This document shows positions 52,721 to 63,867 of a stretch of DNA of 64,000 bases, piece after piece. Origin of the DNA: Chlorops oryzae. Taxonomy: Eukaryota; Arthropoda; Insecta; Diptera; Chloropidae. Position 1 is the first letter of the stretch. The number at the start of each line of letters is the position of its first letter. Location of the stretch: contig CM035807.1 of NCBI GenBank assembly GCA_020466095.1, forward strand, positions 53,696,878 through 53,760,877. Direction: 5' to 3'. Below the pieces are notes generated by a model, which had not been told where the DNA came from, ran no database searches, and saw only the letters and a program-made list of their open reading frames with translations. Both the position numbers and the translations under genes were made by a program.

Positions 52721-53960
52721 TGTTGCCATCTGTAATCGCAAAAAATTTGATAGGCAACTTACAAGGAAACCAGTTGCATATAAAAGTTGCCATACATAAT
52801 CAGCCCCTTAATGAAATTTTCAACCTGACCATTAGTTGATGGTGCTAGTGTTCTGCTGCTGCAAGTACATGCTTGATTTTATTCATTTTTAAAAATGTTT
52901 GAAACTCTTTCGAAACAAATTGTCGTCCTTTGTCACTTACTTTCGTGTTCACAAAACGTTTCTCGAACATTAAAAATCACAAGGCTAGTTGTTGTTTTTT
53001 TAGTTTTGAAAATCTCAACCCATTTAGGAAAATAATCTATGGGTACAAACAACTGATATCCTTTAATTGAACCTGCAAAATCAACATGAACGCTACTCCA
53101 AACTGCATTTTCAGGTTTCCACGAAATTAGTGACCTTCTGTTAGGACTGGGTAAAAGTTCTTCACATGCATCACATTTTTTAAAAGGCATTCTATATCTG
53201 CATAAATTTTTGGCAATCATAGATACGATCGCGCTAGTGCTTTAGTTTGTTGATTCCAAAATGGGAATGGTGGAATTTTTACAAGCAAAGTTGCACTTAG
53301 TGTGACAGGAATAACTGTTCGGTAACCCCACAATAAACACTCTCGGTACACTGTCAACTCCCTTAATTTAGTAACGAATGGAGTAAACTCACTTCCATTT
53401 AGATTTGTTAAAGTGTTCTTGTTGACAGACTTATGACAAAATAGAGTCTCGGCGTGTTTCTCTAGCTATGTCCTTAAAATCGATGCTGAAGAAGTTATCG
53501 GCCTTTACGTAACTGTACGAATTTTCATCACCATGATCATCGCTTTTGTATTGTTGTATTCTTAATAAAATAGATGCTTCATTTGCAATCCTCTTTATAT
53601 TTTGAATTGTTTAATTGAAATAAACGCCTAATTGCATTCTTGCAGCAGCTGTTAAAGGCAATTGCTTATTTTCGCTAAATATCGAAAGAAGAGGCTAATG
53701 ATCTGTACACAACGTTAAAGTATTTCCTATCAAATACTGTTTGAGTCTTACAACTGAAACTATAAACGCAAGTGCCTATTTTTATAAAGCGCTATAGTTT
53801 TTCTCACTCTTAGATAACGCTCTCGAAATAAATGCAATAGGCTTCAAGCTTTTATATGGAAACTTATGCGATAATACTCCAGCTACAGCATTTTACGACG
53901 CATCTGTACAAGAACTTGGTCAGAGGTTATTTCAGATTTCAAATTTTTTTATAGTTATCT
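52721..53960 (-). pseudogene. Gypsy-type RNase H and integrase fragment
   Basis: On the minus strand, going from right to left, there is an RNase H-like block KPIAFISRALSKSEKNYSAL (53840-53780) with LKQYLIGNTLTLCTDH. A linker ARMQLGVYFN follows, then an integrase piece (53220-52933) with a zinc-type CDAC, PNRRSLISWKPENAVW and VHVDFAGSIKGYQLFVPIDY containing the first catalytic Asp. Several stops and frame changes are present. This is Ty3/gypsy, not BEL. It could be the rest of the element whose 3' LTR lies at 50545, with BEL copy C inserted between. Confidence 0.7.
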
Positions 53961-54809
53961 ATTTTGTTTAAATATTTTTTATAACATTTCACAACCCGCC
54001 ATTAAACGATGCCTCTACAGCCATGAGGCTATCGGAAGGATGTGAAATCTATGTTTTGGAGTCCTTTACTCTTCTCTCAATGCGTCATCTACTAACATTT
54101 ATAATTTCTGTCGCTTGCTTCGAATTTAATCTAGGTCGTTATTAAGTTTTTCCAAACGATCAAAACTGAGTACATGTGGGTCTTGTAGCATGGTTTTTGT
54201 TCTCTCTTTTCTGTAAGGGTTGTATTACTTCGTTCTCGTCTCACTGTATATATTCCAAAATAATTAAAGTACATTCATCGAAAATTCACAAGGATATCTT
54301 TATTAACACCGGAGATTTAAGGAGAAAACATTTGAGGAACCCAACATGTGCTCACTTCTGCTAGCCACTGTATATGGTGCACACATATTAGGCCAATCGT
54401 CGGTTTTCCGACCACTTTTTGAAAACTTCAAATAAAATTTTAAAAATTTTTATCATTTTTAATTTAATTTAATAAGTTTTTATGGTAAATTAGCTCTTTG
54501 GGTATATTTAATTTCAATTGAAAGAAAAAGCTTTAAATAATACTGCTTTTTTAAACACTCCAACGTTGTTAAATATACTTTTCGGTATTAATTTTTGCCC
54601 TAGTTCAATTAGAATAGAACAAGCTTTAAAAACAACTTTTACTTTAATCGTAGGAGTTACTGACGACTAATTTTTATTTTTCAAAGTTGCTGGTCAGAAA
54701 ACCGACCGGCCGGCAAGAAAAGGGTTAATTTATTTCGCAGAAAAAATAACTCTTATTTTTCTTTCCAAAGTAACCACGTTTCGTTATGTGGCGATACTTT
54801 GGAAACATT
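53961..54809. other. AT-rich stretch, nothing recognised
   Basis: No supported gene. Small ORFs near 54176 and 54944 have low-complexity composition. Confidence 0.35.
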
Positions 54810-55155
54810 GCTCATCTTAGAGTTGTAAAGTTTAAGAAAAAATTGATTTTCGATTAATAGAAGACCTGCATAATTATAAATCGATGTTGGATAATTAAGT
54901 GAAACAAAAAATCGATTAAATCGATTTATTTTTAATTTTTCCAAACATATTTATAACGCCATTTTTTCGTTTTCTGAAGTTTATTAAACTAATATTTTAT
55001 CAAAACAGATATTGAACTAAAAATTGTTGCCTACGTATACTCTTAGAAAGTACATTAAACGCAACTACAAACGAGAATTGCCAAAGAATCGATGAGTAAG
55101 ATTGACCTAATGTAAAAGCAGTCAATTAATTAACATATTCAGGTCTTTTACACTG

Positions 55156-55412
55156 TAGAAGTTGCAGATCAGAGGAGGAAGAATAATTAGTGAGCCACCT
55201 AATGCATCACTGCCCGGGTCTGGCCAGGAGAAGATCCAGGCTGCTTGGCTCCTTCTTCTTCTCCTGCCTCACCGGGCTATCATCTGGTTGAGTAAAAGAC
55301 ATGGGCCTTTTCTTAAATGAGTCCAATTGGCTCCACCAAACGGGTTACTAGGAAGGCATGCCTTCCCTCGTGGTATCACAACGGGCCAATATGTGGCCTA
55401 AGTGTGTCCCCT
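55156..55412 (+). repeat. Possible LINE 3'-end fragment
   Basis: A GC-richer block in AT-rich surroundings, containing gcccgggtctggccaggaga, aaacgggttactaggaaggc and cgtggtatcacaacgggcc. The last resembles 3' ends of R1/LOA-type non-LTR elements in Diptera, from general knowledge. No ORF is visible. Confidence 0.3.
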
Positions 55413-55424
55413 TAACTTAAGGTC

Positions 55425-55565
55425 TCGACGTGCGATGGTTCATAGCATGCGATCGAAAGTATGCGATAGATCGCAAGTGGAGACCGCTTATGGCAGATGG
55501 TATGCTATTTCTCGCATACCCTATCGCATGCTATCTATCGCTTGCGATGGGCTGTCACCTCTGAG
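55425..55565. repeat. Cluster of GCGAT/ATCGC motifs with inverted repeats
   Basis: Within 140 bases gcgat or atcgc occurs about nine times, for example gcatgcgatcgaaagtatgc, gatagatcgcaag and ctatctatcgcttgcgat. The left and right halves can pair in several ways. Function unknown. Confidence 0.5.
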
Positions 55566-56049
55566 TTTTTTTTATGTTATTCTCTTTTCTGCAAGAACGG
55601 ATTTACCCAGAATGTCGGGTTTTATTTTTATTTTTTACTCTTTATTTAACAAATTTCAATGTTTTAGCGCTTCTATGCAGCGAATCTTCTGGCTAAACGC
55701 TATATTAAAATGCTCATCGCATACCGAAATTTGCCCACTCAAAATAATCTCTTACCTTACCTAACCTAACCTAACACTAGTCAATTACTGATATTCAATT
55801 ATAGTTCTTTTCTCTTTTGGAGATACATTCAGAAGAATTGGCCGTCAATTTCTTTATTTTTTTTCCAATTTTGCAGATGGTTTTGCTTATATTTGAAAGA
55901 GTTGCCAAAGAGTTTCCAAAAAATGCAACATCGAAAGAAAAAATCGATGTTATTTAAAGTCGAAAAAAACATAATGGATGCTAATAAATCGACTCTAAGC
56001 CAAAAAAATCGATTAAATCGAAACTTTAAACTTTTTTTACAACCCTAGC

Positions 56050-56147
56050 TCATATGATAAACAGTTACGGTATCTTTGGTGTTGGTTTCTTCCGTTTTCA
56101 TGATTGAATATATATATTTATATATGTAGTTTGAAAACGTACTTTAT
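56050..56147. other. Short AT-rich spacer
   Basis: Contains tatatatttatatatg; nothing else seen. Confidence 0.3.
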
Positions 56148-56694
56148 TTGATATATCGTCGAGCGAGTAAAATGTTGTCCCATACGCCATTTAGCTATTT
56201 TTGAGAAATCGCGTTTAAAGTTTGGGAATAGATATCTCAAAAACAGTACGGTCAATGTTTTTTAAATTTTGCAGACTTATAAAACAAAGTTCAAAGAATA
56301 CAATGCAAGTGCTTTTCAGCAATACTTGATTTCTGTTTGATTGTAAGAATTGATTTTTCGAAATCAGTGATTGTACTATGTGCCGTTCGTTGTCTGTTTT
56401 GTATATTAATTCATGCACATAGTACAAAATCAGGAATCAAATTTTTCAGTTCTTTATTTTTCTATTGGTTTTCAAATTATTGATAAAGAAATGGAAAAAA
56501 AGATGTTGAAATAGTTAAATCTTTAAAGGATATCACAGTCAATGCTTCGTCCAGGTGACATTGAGAGCAAAAAAAATTTGTTGGGCAATTTTTAGATAAG
56601 AGAGCAAAAAAAAAAAAAAACGTTACGGCCTCTATGGACGAGCACCTATGACCTTTTTTCTTCGAGACTTGGGAGGTCGGCAAACAAAGATGAC

Positions 56695-56820
56695 ATTAGT
56701 GGTATTAAAGCAACAGTGCAAACGCAGTGTGCAATATTTGCACTTGTCAAATTGCGTACAAAAAAAGCAGTGCAAATATTGCACACTGCGATTTGCACTG
56801 TTGTTTGAATACCACTATTA
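56695..56820. repeat. Long hairpin, about 48-bp stem
   Basis: Left arm 56695-56745 and right arm 56767-56820 are reverse complements with about three mismatches and one indel. They share agtgtgcaatatttgcact at the core, and the loop is about 21 bases. It could be a tiny foldback element or a structured RNA precursor. No coding role is seen. Confidence 0.75.
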
Positions 56821-57155
56821 TTTAAATTTACATGGACCACCCCGAAAAACGTTATGCTACCTTTTTTTCTAACTTCAACCCCCATTATTTTTGGAATTCC
56901 AATACGTTTATCCTTAAGTTCCCCGACCTGATATTCCATTCTCAAAATGCGTTTCAATACAAATTTCGTTAAAAATGATATTTTTTAAAAGTTTGTGTAT
57001 CGTATTCTATTTTAAAGTAATAAGCCAAGAGAAAAAAGTATATCAGAAGTTAAGAAGTAAAAAATTCCAAGCATTTTCTGTGTAGCTTTAGAAAGCCTTT
57101 TTTTATTTTTCTTTAAAAACAAAGAATAATATTCGTCATTTGGGCAGAAGGGTTC

Positions 57156-57329
57156 ATATGGGAACGTGTCCAAACTACGTGAACCATTTTTTTTCTACTT
57201 TTTACCCCCCTCCCCCCCCTCGGTGAGAATCCGTAGAATAATTTAAGTGACCAATTTGTCCAGGTGTAGTTCTTTCAGGAACCCCCTCCCCCCCTAAAAG
57301 GGTCACGTAGTTTGGACACGTTCCCATAT
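57156..57329. mobile_element. 174-bp MITE with perfect 27-bp TIRs
   Basis: Bases 57156-57182 (beginning atatgggaacgtgtccaaac) are the exact reverse complement of 57303-57329. The interior holds two C-rich runs (cccccctcccccccctcgg and accccctccccccc). It is too short to code and is probably mobilised by an unlinked transposase. The target duplication is ambiguous because the flanks are AT repeats. Confidence 0.75.
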
Positions 57330-57740
57330 ATTCTGTTTTGTAAGTGAATTTGATTAAATCAAATTAATAAATTAACTTTAATTTCTATTTCTTACTCATA
57401 GATTTCCTCCAATTCGAGAGTAACTTGATGCCCGTCCATCTTGTTTACATTTTCATTGCACGTGGTACATTATTTTACCTAGCGATTTGTTCAGCCGATT
57501 TTATATCGATAAATGTTCTACGTGCTAATTGCTGTGCACATGGAACAAAATCGCAAAAAAACAAAAATTCTACCAGCACGTGTGACAAATGTCCCGCTGA
57601 TATCTCGAAAACGAGAAGAGATATCGAAAAATGGAGAACGCCACATTAAAGATAGGGTCTTAAATAGGTAATCCCCGTTGTTAACTCAAAACGTCTAAAT
57701 TTTTACGTGGTACATTATTTTACTCGCTCGACGATATGTA

Positions 57741-58473
57741 TATTTATGATGATTTGTAAATGTACACTTTGTGCATTATTGTTTTTATATATTTCGCACT
57801 ACAATCACACTTTTATGGTTTAACATTTATAAAAAGAATAACTTTTTGTTTGAATGTTTTTTTTGTTTTAGTTTTTTTTTTTTATTTGAAACGTTTCATT
57901 AAAACTTGGTGTTATTTTTGTTTTATAATTTTCTACAGTTGTATTAAAACCTAGAAACCACGTTTTTGAGTGTCTGTGATATATTTTTTTGTTGCTGTAT
58001 GGGCTTTGTCTTTGAACTTTCGTCGCCAATTGTGCTTTCCGAGCAATGAGTTCGAATACGTTTAAGTTCTCTCAGCAACTGACTTTATCTTTATTCTTCT
58101 AATTTGATATCACTATACTTATATGTAAGGTTTGTTTATAGCCGTAAGTCTTCACTACTCATATGGTAACGCTGCGTCTAGACAACACTTCACACCAGCC
58201 AAATTGCGTTATATTTTCATACCGTAAATCAATTATTCTCATTTCGTTAGTTCGAGGAACCCGGCTATCTTGGAATTTTATTTAAGGTGTTTTTATACTT
58301 TAACTGATAAAAGCATTAGTTTTTTCGAGATATTTCTCTAACATTAATACACCAAACGCACGTTTATAAAAAAACTTATTTATATAAACAAGGAAAGATG
58401 AAGGTAAAGAATATCCACTTCGCACGCGTGATGATAGGAGAAATTTTTTTCTACTCCATGCAGGCCGTTGATA
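57741..58473. other. AT-rich stretch, possible LTR remnant
   Basis: On the minus strand attggcgacgaaagttc (about 58031-58015) resembles a primer-site motif, and aaagataaagtcagttgctg to its right could be LTR. No second copy exists in the window. Otherwise nothing was recognised. Confidence 0.25.
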
Positions 58474-58609
58474 TAATAGTGGTACTCATGCAGCTTCGCA
58501 AATGCCTTCGCAACTTTTCCCATCGTAAATTTTCATATAAATTTTGACAGTTGTGTGACAAATCTTCTCATTTCCCACAATTTGCGAAGCTGCATGAGTC
58601 TCACTAATG
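58474..58609. repeat. Inverted repeat with 20-bp perfect arms
   Basis: actcatgcagcttcgcaaat at 58484-58503 is exactly reversed at 58580-58599, with 76 bases between. Similarity extends outward about eight bases with two mismatches. It is probably a small foldback element. Confidence 0.65.
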
Positions 58610-58769
58610 TAAAATTGCTGTAACTTTTTTGGAGTGAACACTTTATGCAACTTTGTCATTCCAAATAGTAAAATTCCTATAAGCAACTCCATTAATGTAT
58701 ATCAAACAAAACGCCGTTGTGATTCTATATAAATAGAAAATAAGATTCAGGTCCATACAACAGCTATCC

Positions 58770-59630
58770 AAATGCTGAAAAGTAGTAATTTTAAGCTACA
58801 AAATTGGGTGAGTAACCATCTTCAACTTCTGGAAGCAATTCTAATCGAACATCGCAGTTTCCAAGATGTGCTCCTCTTTAGTCTTGAACAAGCTTTCCAC
58901 ACCCTTAGAATGCTTCGTTGTCCAACCGAAGACGGCTTGATTGGCAACACATCTTTTGATACCCTTAGTTATATACTTACGAAAAGGACCATCTTCTTAA
59001 CAATTGCATGGTAATTTGACCCTTCAGGACTGATAAAAACAACCAATATATCCGCTTAAATACTGTTGCAAATAATCGAGTTGTTGAAGCTCCCTTTCCT
59101 GAAAAAATTCGTTCCAGGTGGTCAGAATATATCGACGATCTACCAAAATTCTCAAAACTGACTCTGCCTAGATGGCTTAACTCTGATGACGCTAACCAGG
59201 CTTATTGATTGCATATTTTCTGTGACGCCTCCATCCATCCATGCAAAATATAAAGTTAATTTAATGAAGACTATACTTACGGTCTGAATGGTTAAATTAT
59301 GTGAATTAGTCCGAGCAATTAAACTTCTAGCGCTCGGAATCAACGTATCAATTTTCATCCTTTAGATTTATATTTCTAGTAAGACTCGATTATTGTCCTC
59401 TATTAGAAAAAGGAAAAGCCAACGAAGTCAAACATGTTCGTTGCAAACCGAATAAGAATTTTGGACTGTACAATAAACATCACCCGATTAGTGGCAATAT
59501 ATGCAATCTGAGCGGACCCCGTGCACTGTGCAACACGCGCTCTCCGGTTGATCATCTGCTGAGTCGGAAATTGTGGTGAACATGTCCGTCATGGCTCATT
59601 CAACATCTTTTTGAATGCCCACGAGCTACC
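58770..59630 (+). pseudogene. Degenerate BEL reverse transcriptase-RNase H fragment
   Basis: Plus-strand pieces SNFKLQNWVSNHLQLLEAI, then a FDPSGLI block after the stop near 59010, and PRWLNSDD near 59168. A SRKTRLLSSI/IVLYW-like RNase H stretch near 59385 and the DPVHCATRAL block near 59517 complete it. Order and spacing fit the thumb-to-RNase H part of BEL/Pao Pol. Frames shift repeatedly. Confidence 0.55.
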
Positions 59631-60158
59631 TGAACTGATCCGGAAAATTCGATGGAGTTGGAGAAAAAATTTTAACCCTTTTTCTACACTCAGGCCACAG
59701 AAAATAGTGTTTATTTGTATTATGTTGTATTTCTCTCTTTCCAGAGTGATGCGAGGACGGCTTTTTGTTTGCATCCAAGTTTGGCAAATTAAACTTAGAA
59801 AAATTCGGATTTATTTAATCATTTTTCACGGAAATATCATCGGCGGGACCATATTCTCTTGTCAACCATTTTGAATAAACGTAGCCAGTTCGATATAATT
59901 ACCATTCTTTGAAGAGTAATCGAACATCGAGTACTGTGCATTCTTACGGTACTATTGTTTGGCTATCTGAGCTGTTTCTTTCGATTGAAATGCAAGAAAA
60001 GAATAGTTACTGTAATGAGGTTTTTTTTTTCAATAAAAGATATGAACAGTTAAATATCGATCTTAAAGCTCCTGCGTTTGAACAAACAAGGATCACGGGA
60101 ATACAATCTCCCAAGAAAACAGGTCGTTAAAATAGTTTCAGCTTACTAGGCAACTTCT
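59631..60158. other. Nothing recognised
   Basis: Short ORFs on both strands have no recognisable similarity. The sequence separates two BEL fragments of opposite orientation. Confidence 0.3.
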
Positions 60159-60480
60159 TTAGAAAGTATTTTTACGTAGATGCGATTGGATTTTCCAAGG
60201 TTTTAGAAAAAATTGCATCTGCTTTTCGCTAAAAATGCTGCAAAATGAAAATTTTTTGCAATATAGACAAAGATTTTTTCTCAAATAATTTCCATCTCGA
60301 AACCTTAGAATTACTTGCCTGACTGAGTCAGAACTATTTATGAGCGCATTCAGATCACTAATGCAGCACTTGCATATTTTGAAGTTACCCGTGGCGAAAA
60401 GAGCAGTTTGGAGTTGCTGAATAGTACGCACTGCAGAAACAACGTCACCTCCCGAAATGAGATCATCTCCATAAATTTTT
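60159..60480 (-). pseudogene. Degenerate BEL reverse transcriptase fragment, minus strand
   Basis: Reads IYGDDLISGGDVVSAVRTIQ, then LQTALFATGNFKICKCCISD. This is the catalytic block of BEL reverse transcriptase (usual YVDDLLTGAD, then a GFELRKW-type segment), with Gly in place of the Val of the YVDD motif. The frame closes near 60159. Confidence 0.6.
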
Positions 60481-61466
60481 CGTTCCGTTGAACTGGATTC
60501 TATTTAAAATTTCTCGCCGTCGTCGCTAGTTACTTGCTGGTTGGTCCGTGTTACAAGGAATTATGCACGTATTCAGCGAAATGCCTCAAGCAGAGCGAGC
60601 TGAGTAATCAAGACCATCAATATCGTTCAACTGGTTTCCATCTCTAAGACACAATGATGACGAAAAGCAAACAATTTTAAGTTTGTTCCTTGTTTTTTGT
60701 ATAATCAGCACCTGTCCTCATTTCTTGTACTTAGACTTGAAGAAATTTTTTTTGGGGCTTACATAAGGATTCAGCTATACCTGTTCGTTAACTTCAGTAA
60801 ATCCATGAAGCGCATTATAAATAAAACTGCCCAGTTCTTCTAGATGTCTTTGAAGAGATAGAGGAATGGAATGTTTAGATTCCAGGAGCTAACAATTTTC
60901 AACGAAGTTTGTTTCGAACTGTTATGTCAGGGACAATAGAGGCAAACGTTCCTGGTTATTCTGTAGATGAGGTGCGGAAGCCGTCTTCGGATTTTGTTCT
61001 TGATTTGCCGGCAGTTACGCGACGCGAACTAAAATTTGAATGTTATTTTTTTTTTAAGATTTTCACTTAATAGGTTGTCGGCGTTTGCGCGACGCGATTT
61101 GAAATTTAAATTCGTCTTTATTTGGGTAAATACGAAAAAAAAACTGTGTTTTCTTGTGCAATTTTCTTTTAAGTTCAAACTTAATGCCCTTTAAGGGGTT
61201 ATATACACTTGCGTTGGTCAAAAAAAGCAAAAATTTTTTTATTGCATTTTCTCAAAGTACATATCTTAGACAGTGTTTTCCCCAAAAATCATAATGATCT
61301 GAGCATTAGAACCAGATTGGCAACTTTTGATATAGCACTATCTGCAACTAGGAGTCAACGGCGAGTTACGCTTCACGAGCGATAATCTCGAAACTGTTTT
61401 TTTTTTAAAGTGTGGTTGCGGTGACCAACCACATTTTCAATTTGAAGCAAAACTTTTTTTCCTGCA
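60481..61466. other. Mostly unrecognised; short direct repeats
   Basis: No supported gene. Two similar stretches near 61010 and 61078 share gcgcgacgcg or acgcgacgcg followed by aaatttgaa or aaatttaaa. The left part may contain more BEL remnant, but I cannot show it. Confidence 0.3.
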
Positions 61467-61743
61467 GGGCGATTCTGTTAATTTTTTCCGATCCGATATT
61501 CGTTTCGTTATTATGCAATTTCATCGCTTGCATAAGCGAATGTGTGATTCTGTATTTTTGTCGCTAGGAAAAGTAGGCAAGGCTAATTTGGTAACGATGA
61601 AAAATTCAAAAAGTTGGCAACGCGTCTTCGAAATTTAAAATTTTTGAAAGTTTTCCTTTATTGATTTCGGATTTTGATGAATCGGTAAGTACCTATCATT
61701 TTTTTATACAACAGTTTGCAGAATTTTTTATTTCACAATAGAA
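61467..61743 (+). promoter_or_regulatory. Possible transposon end and 5' UTR of Zeste-like gene
   Basis: gggcgattctgttaattttt at 61467 resembles PIF/Harbinger-type ends, with a related gattctgtattttt near 61549. A donor-like gtaagtacc (61685) and an acceptor-like ttcacaatag (61732-61741) just before the ATG suggest a 5' UTR intron. All of this is inference. Confidence 0.35.
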
Positions 61744-63239
61744 ATGCAACACGTAAGGAAAATTCGAAGCTCCCGGGCAAATCAAAAACAATTAACGGTC
61801 ATGGTTGACTTTTTCATGCAGAACAGTGGGTTGGCGGAAGGACGTTTCCAATCTTTACACGGAAAAATGGAGTGCAAAAAAGTGGTTGGAGCTCGCCGAA
61901 ATTTTGAATAACATGGTTGGAGCTCACAAAAGTGTAGAACAATGGCAAGTGGTAAGAGATGAAAGTTAGAATGTCAACCAAAGACTGTTGTAATTATATA
62001 AAAGTATTCTTTTTTTATAATTTCGAAAAATTTATATTTCATTTAAGAGTGATCGGCAGTATACAGCGCGAGCCAGTATCAGCCCAATCACTTTGAAGAT
62101 TCTTACACCAATTGATTATTCTAACAAACAATTCTTATATTTATACTGAATTTCTATAGGGTCATGGATTGACTGCCCTTTGCTTTGTGACTCAATAGTC
62201 AAATATGCGAAAGAGGATCGCTAGAATCGGATGGCACATGTGCAATCGATTATTGCATGACACTTGAGGAGTGGCATTCTTTCGTTTGGGTCGATTGTAA
62301 TTAGAGCGAGCGTGGAGTTGGTGTTATGACAAAGAATGTCGTTAGGTTGAACTAATAGTGTGAGGTCGCAATGCACTTGCATTGGCCGAAAGTGTATAAT
62401 TACGGCGTCTGCTGGAATGCTGAAATTGAATTTATAAATATGTAGATACAAGTTAACATTTGAATGCTTTAAGGGTGTTTTAAAATGAGGCAACGTTTGA
62501 ATGTTCCTTAGTAGCCTTTATCCATGACACTGTATTGACATGTCGTTGTAGGTTTGGCGTGACTTGAAGAGCAGAACTTCAATAAAAGTTCGCGATCGTA
62601 GGAGGGACCTTGCGAAAACAGGCAACAGAACAATGGAACAAGGGGAGCTCACTGAGCTAGAAAAAAAAATTGTTTCGCTTTTAGGCACGGATAATGTGCA
62701 AGGAAGTGCTGACTGCCCAGACAGCCTTCCCGAAGAAGAGATTCTATAACACGGGTTACCATTAAACATTTTTATAATTAAGTTGGTGTTATTTACAGCA
62801 TCTTCAGTTAGCGCTTGAAAGTGGGGACGCGGAAACGTTGGCGCAACCTCCATTAGTAATAAATAGCTTCACTATTGAGTCCGGAAACAGTGATGCGACA
62901 CCTTTTACCTCCAAAAGGCGACGAATATATCGCACATTTGCACGCACTCCAAGAAAAAACAACTAAGACGATACGAAGAAGCAGTTTTTGGAGCTTGCAA
63001 AACAGCAAGCGGATGCATTTAGGGTACCAGTTTTGTTAACAAATTCACCATAAGAAGAATTTTTCTTTTATCAGATTTTGGCTGAAGCGTCTAAAGCCAA
63101 TTCGGAAGCGGTGCTGGCAACATCGCAGGCACTTGATCGAATTGCAACAGCCATGGAAGGGAGCCACCGAGAAATTGCGAAGGCAATCAACAAACTTGCG
63201 GATGCCTTAGAAAACGGATCCGATAAAAGCGACAAATGA
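61744..63239 (+). pseudogene. Zeste-like Myb/SANT DNA-binding protein, four exons, broken
   Basis: Exon 1 (61744-61951) starts MQHVRKIRSSRANQKQLT, then FMQNSGLAEGRF. After a frameshift near 61886 it gives KKWLELAEILN and KSVEQWQV, the pattern of Myb/SANT-like domains of Zeste-type proteins. The donor gtg|gtaaga and the acceptor gttgtag at 62551 join it in frame to exon 2 (VWRDLKSRT, then ELTELEKKIVSLLG). Exon 3 (62799-63023; QLALESGD, then KQFLELAKQQADAF) has an in-frame TAA at 62964. Exon 4 (63075-63239; LAEASKANSEAVLATSQA, ending ALENGSDKSDK) is joined by agg|gtacc and ttatcag in frame. The exon 2 end shows a stop and no clear donor. The C-terminus is a probable coiled coil. It could be a host gene copy or the DNA-binding ORF of a Harbinger-type transposon. 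Confidence 0.6.
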
Positions 63240-63329
63240 AATGTAACTTCTGTGAAGCTGAACTTTGTTTTAACTTGTTGTTGTTTTTGTATTAAAAACG
63301 CAATCATTGAATATTTGGTTATTAGTGTT

Positions 63330-63867
63330 TGGGCCCGTAAAGAATTATTGGTCTTGCGACCGAAATGGGGCAAAGGGAAATCGACTTAAAGTTAACAAAT
63401 GTCACGTACCTAAGACAGCCGTTGCTTCTGCTGCGGTCGCGGTCGACGCTGCTTCTTTCGCTGTTTGAATTTATGCGGTTATTTGATGTAGTTGGTGTTG
63501 TTGTTGTTGTTGTTGCTGCTGCTGTTGGACTGCTGCTGTTGTTAATTTCGATGTAAAAATAAAAACCAAAAAAAAAACGCCCGAATTCACTTATTCACGC
63601 GAACGCGGCCCGTACTTTATTTTCCTTTTTTTTTTGTCGAAATGTTCGGAACGGAGAGTTTTCGCGGATGTTTTTCGTTGAAAGATCTTTTTGAAATGCA
63701 TTTAAAACCCACCGGTGTTGCCAGTCAAGCCCGGCGGGAAAAGTGGCGAGCAGCTGGGCTCGAAGTGCTGCCCTCCTTTTTCCCGTTTTTTCGCCGCTGG
63801 TGGGATTAAGCTGTGTAGCGACAGCGGCAAAAACAGACATACTGCCCGCCTTGCGTTACGCAAAGAA
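63330..63867 (-). repeat. LTR of another BEL3-family element
   Basis: Starts tgggcccgtaaagaatta and continues with the same blocks as 16296-16834 (ttgttgttgttgctgctgct run, accggtgttgccagtcaagc, actgcccgccttgcgttacg). The left part between the triplet run and about 63690 is more diverged. It directly follows the Zeste-like pseudogene. Confidence 0.7.

Larger units (their letters stand above)
54818..56049. mobile_element. hAT-like non-autonomous element, 1.2 kb
   Basis: The left end tagagttgtaaagttta and the right end, on the reverse strand tagggttgtaaaaaaag, are inverted repeats. They are flanked by gctcatct (54810-54817) and gctcatat (56050-56057), an 8-bp duplication with one mismatch. Subterminal aaatcgattaaatcga motifs occur near both ends (54910 and 56010). 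No transposase is present. Other sequence blocks appear nested inside (see 55156-55560). Confidence 0.55.
56148..57740. mobile_element. Possible TIR element, 1.6 kb, with nested hairpins
   Basis: atatcgtcgagcgagtaaaa near 56150 is matched in reverse near 57718-57738 (ttttactcgctcgacgatat), with weaker inverted similarity further in. acgtggtacattattttac occurs at 57460 and 57704 as a direct repeat. No transposase was recognised. A hairpin (56695-56820) and a separate MITE (57156-57329) lie inside. Confidence 0.4.

Noticed and set aside
55757..55776. CCTAA repeats that look like the insect telomere repeat
   Set aside because: Only about three units in AT-rich internal DNA. Flies generally lack this telomere type, and nothing else suggests a chromosome end.
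62221..62493. A 90-codon minus-strand ORF inside the Zeste-like gene intron
   Set aside because: No recognisable motif, and the composition fits a chance ORF in the intron.
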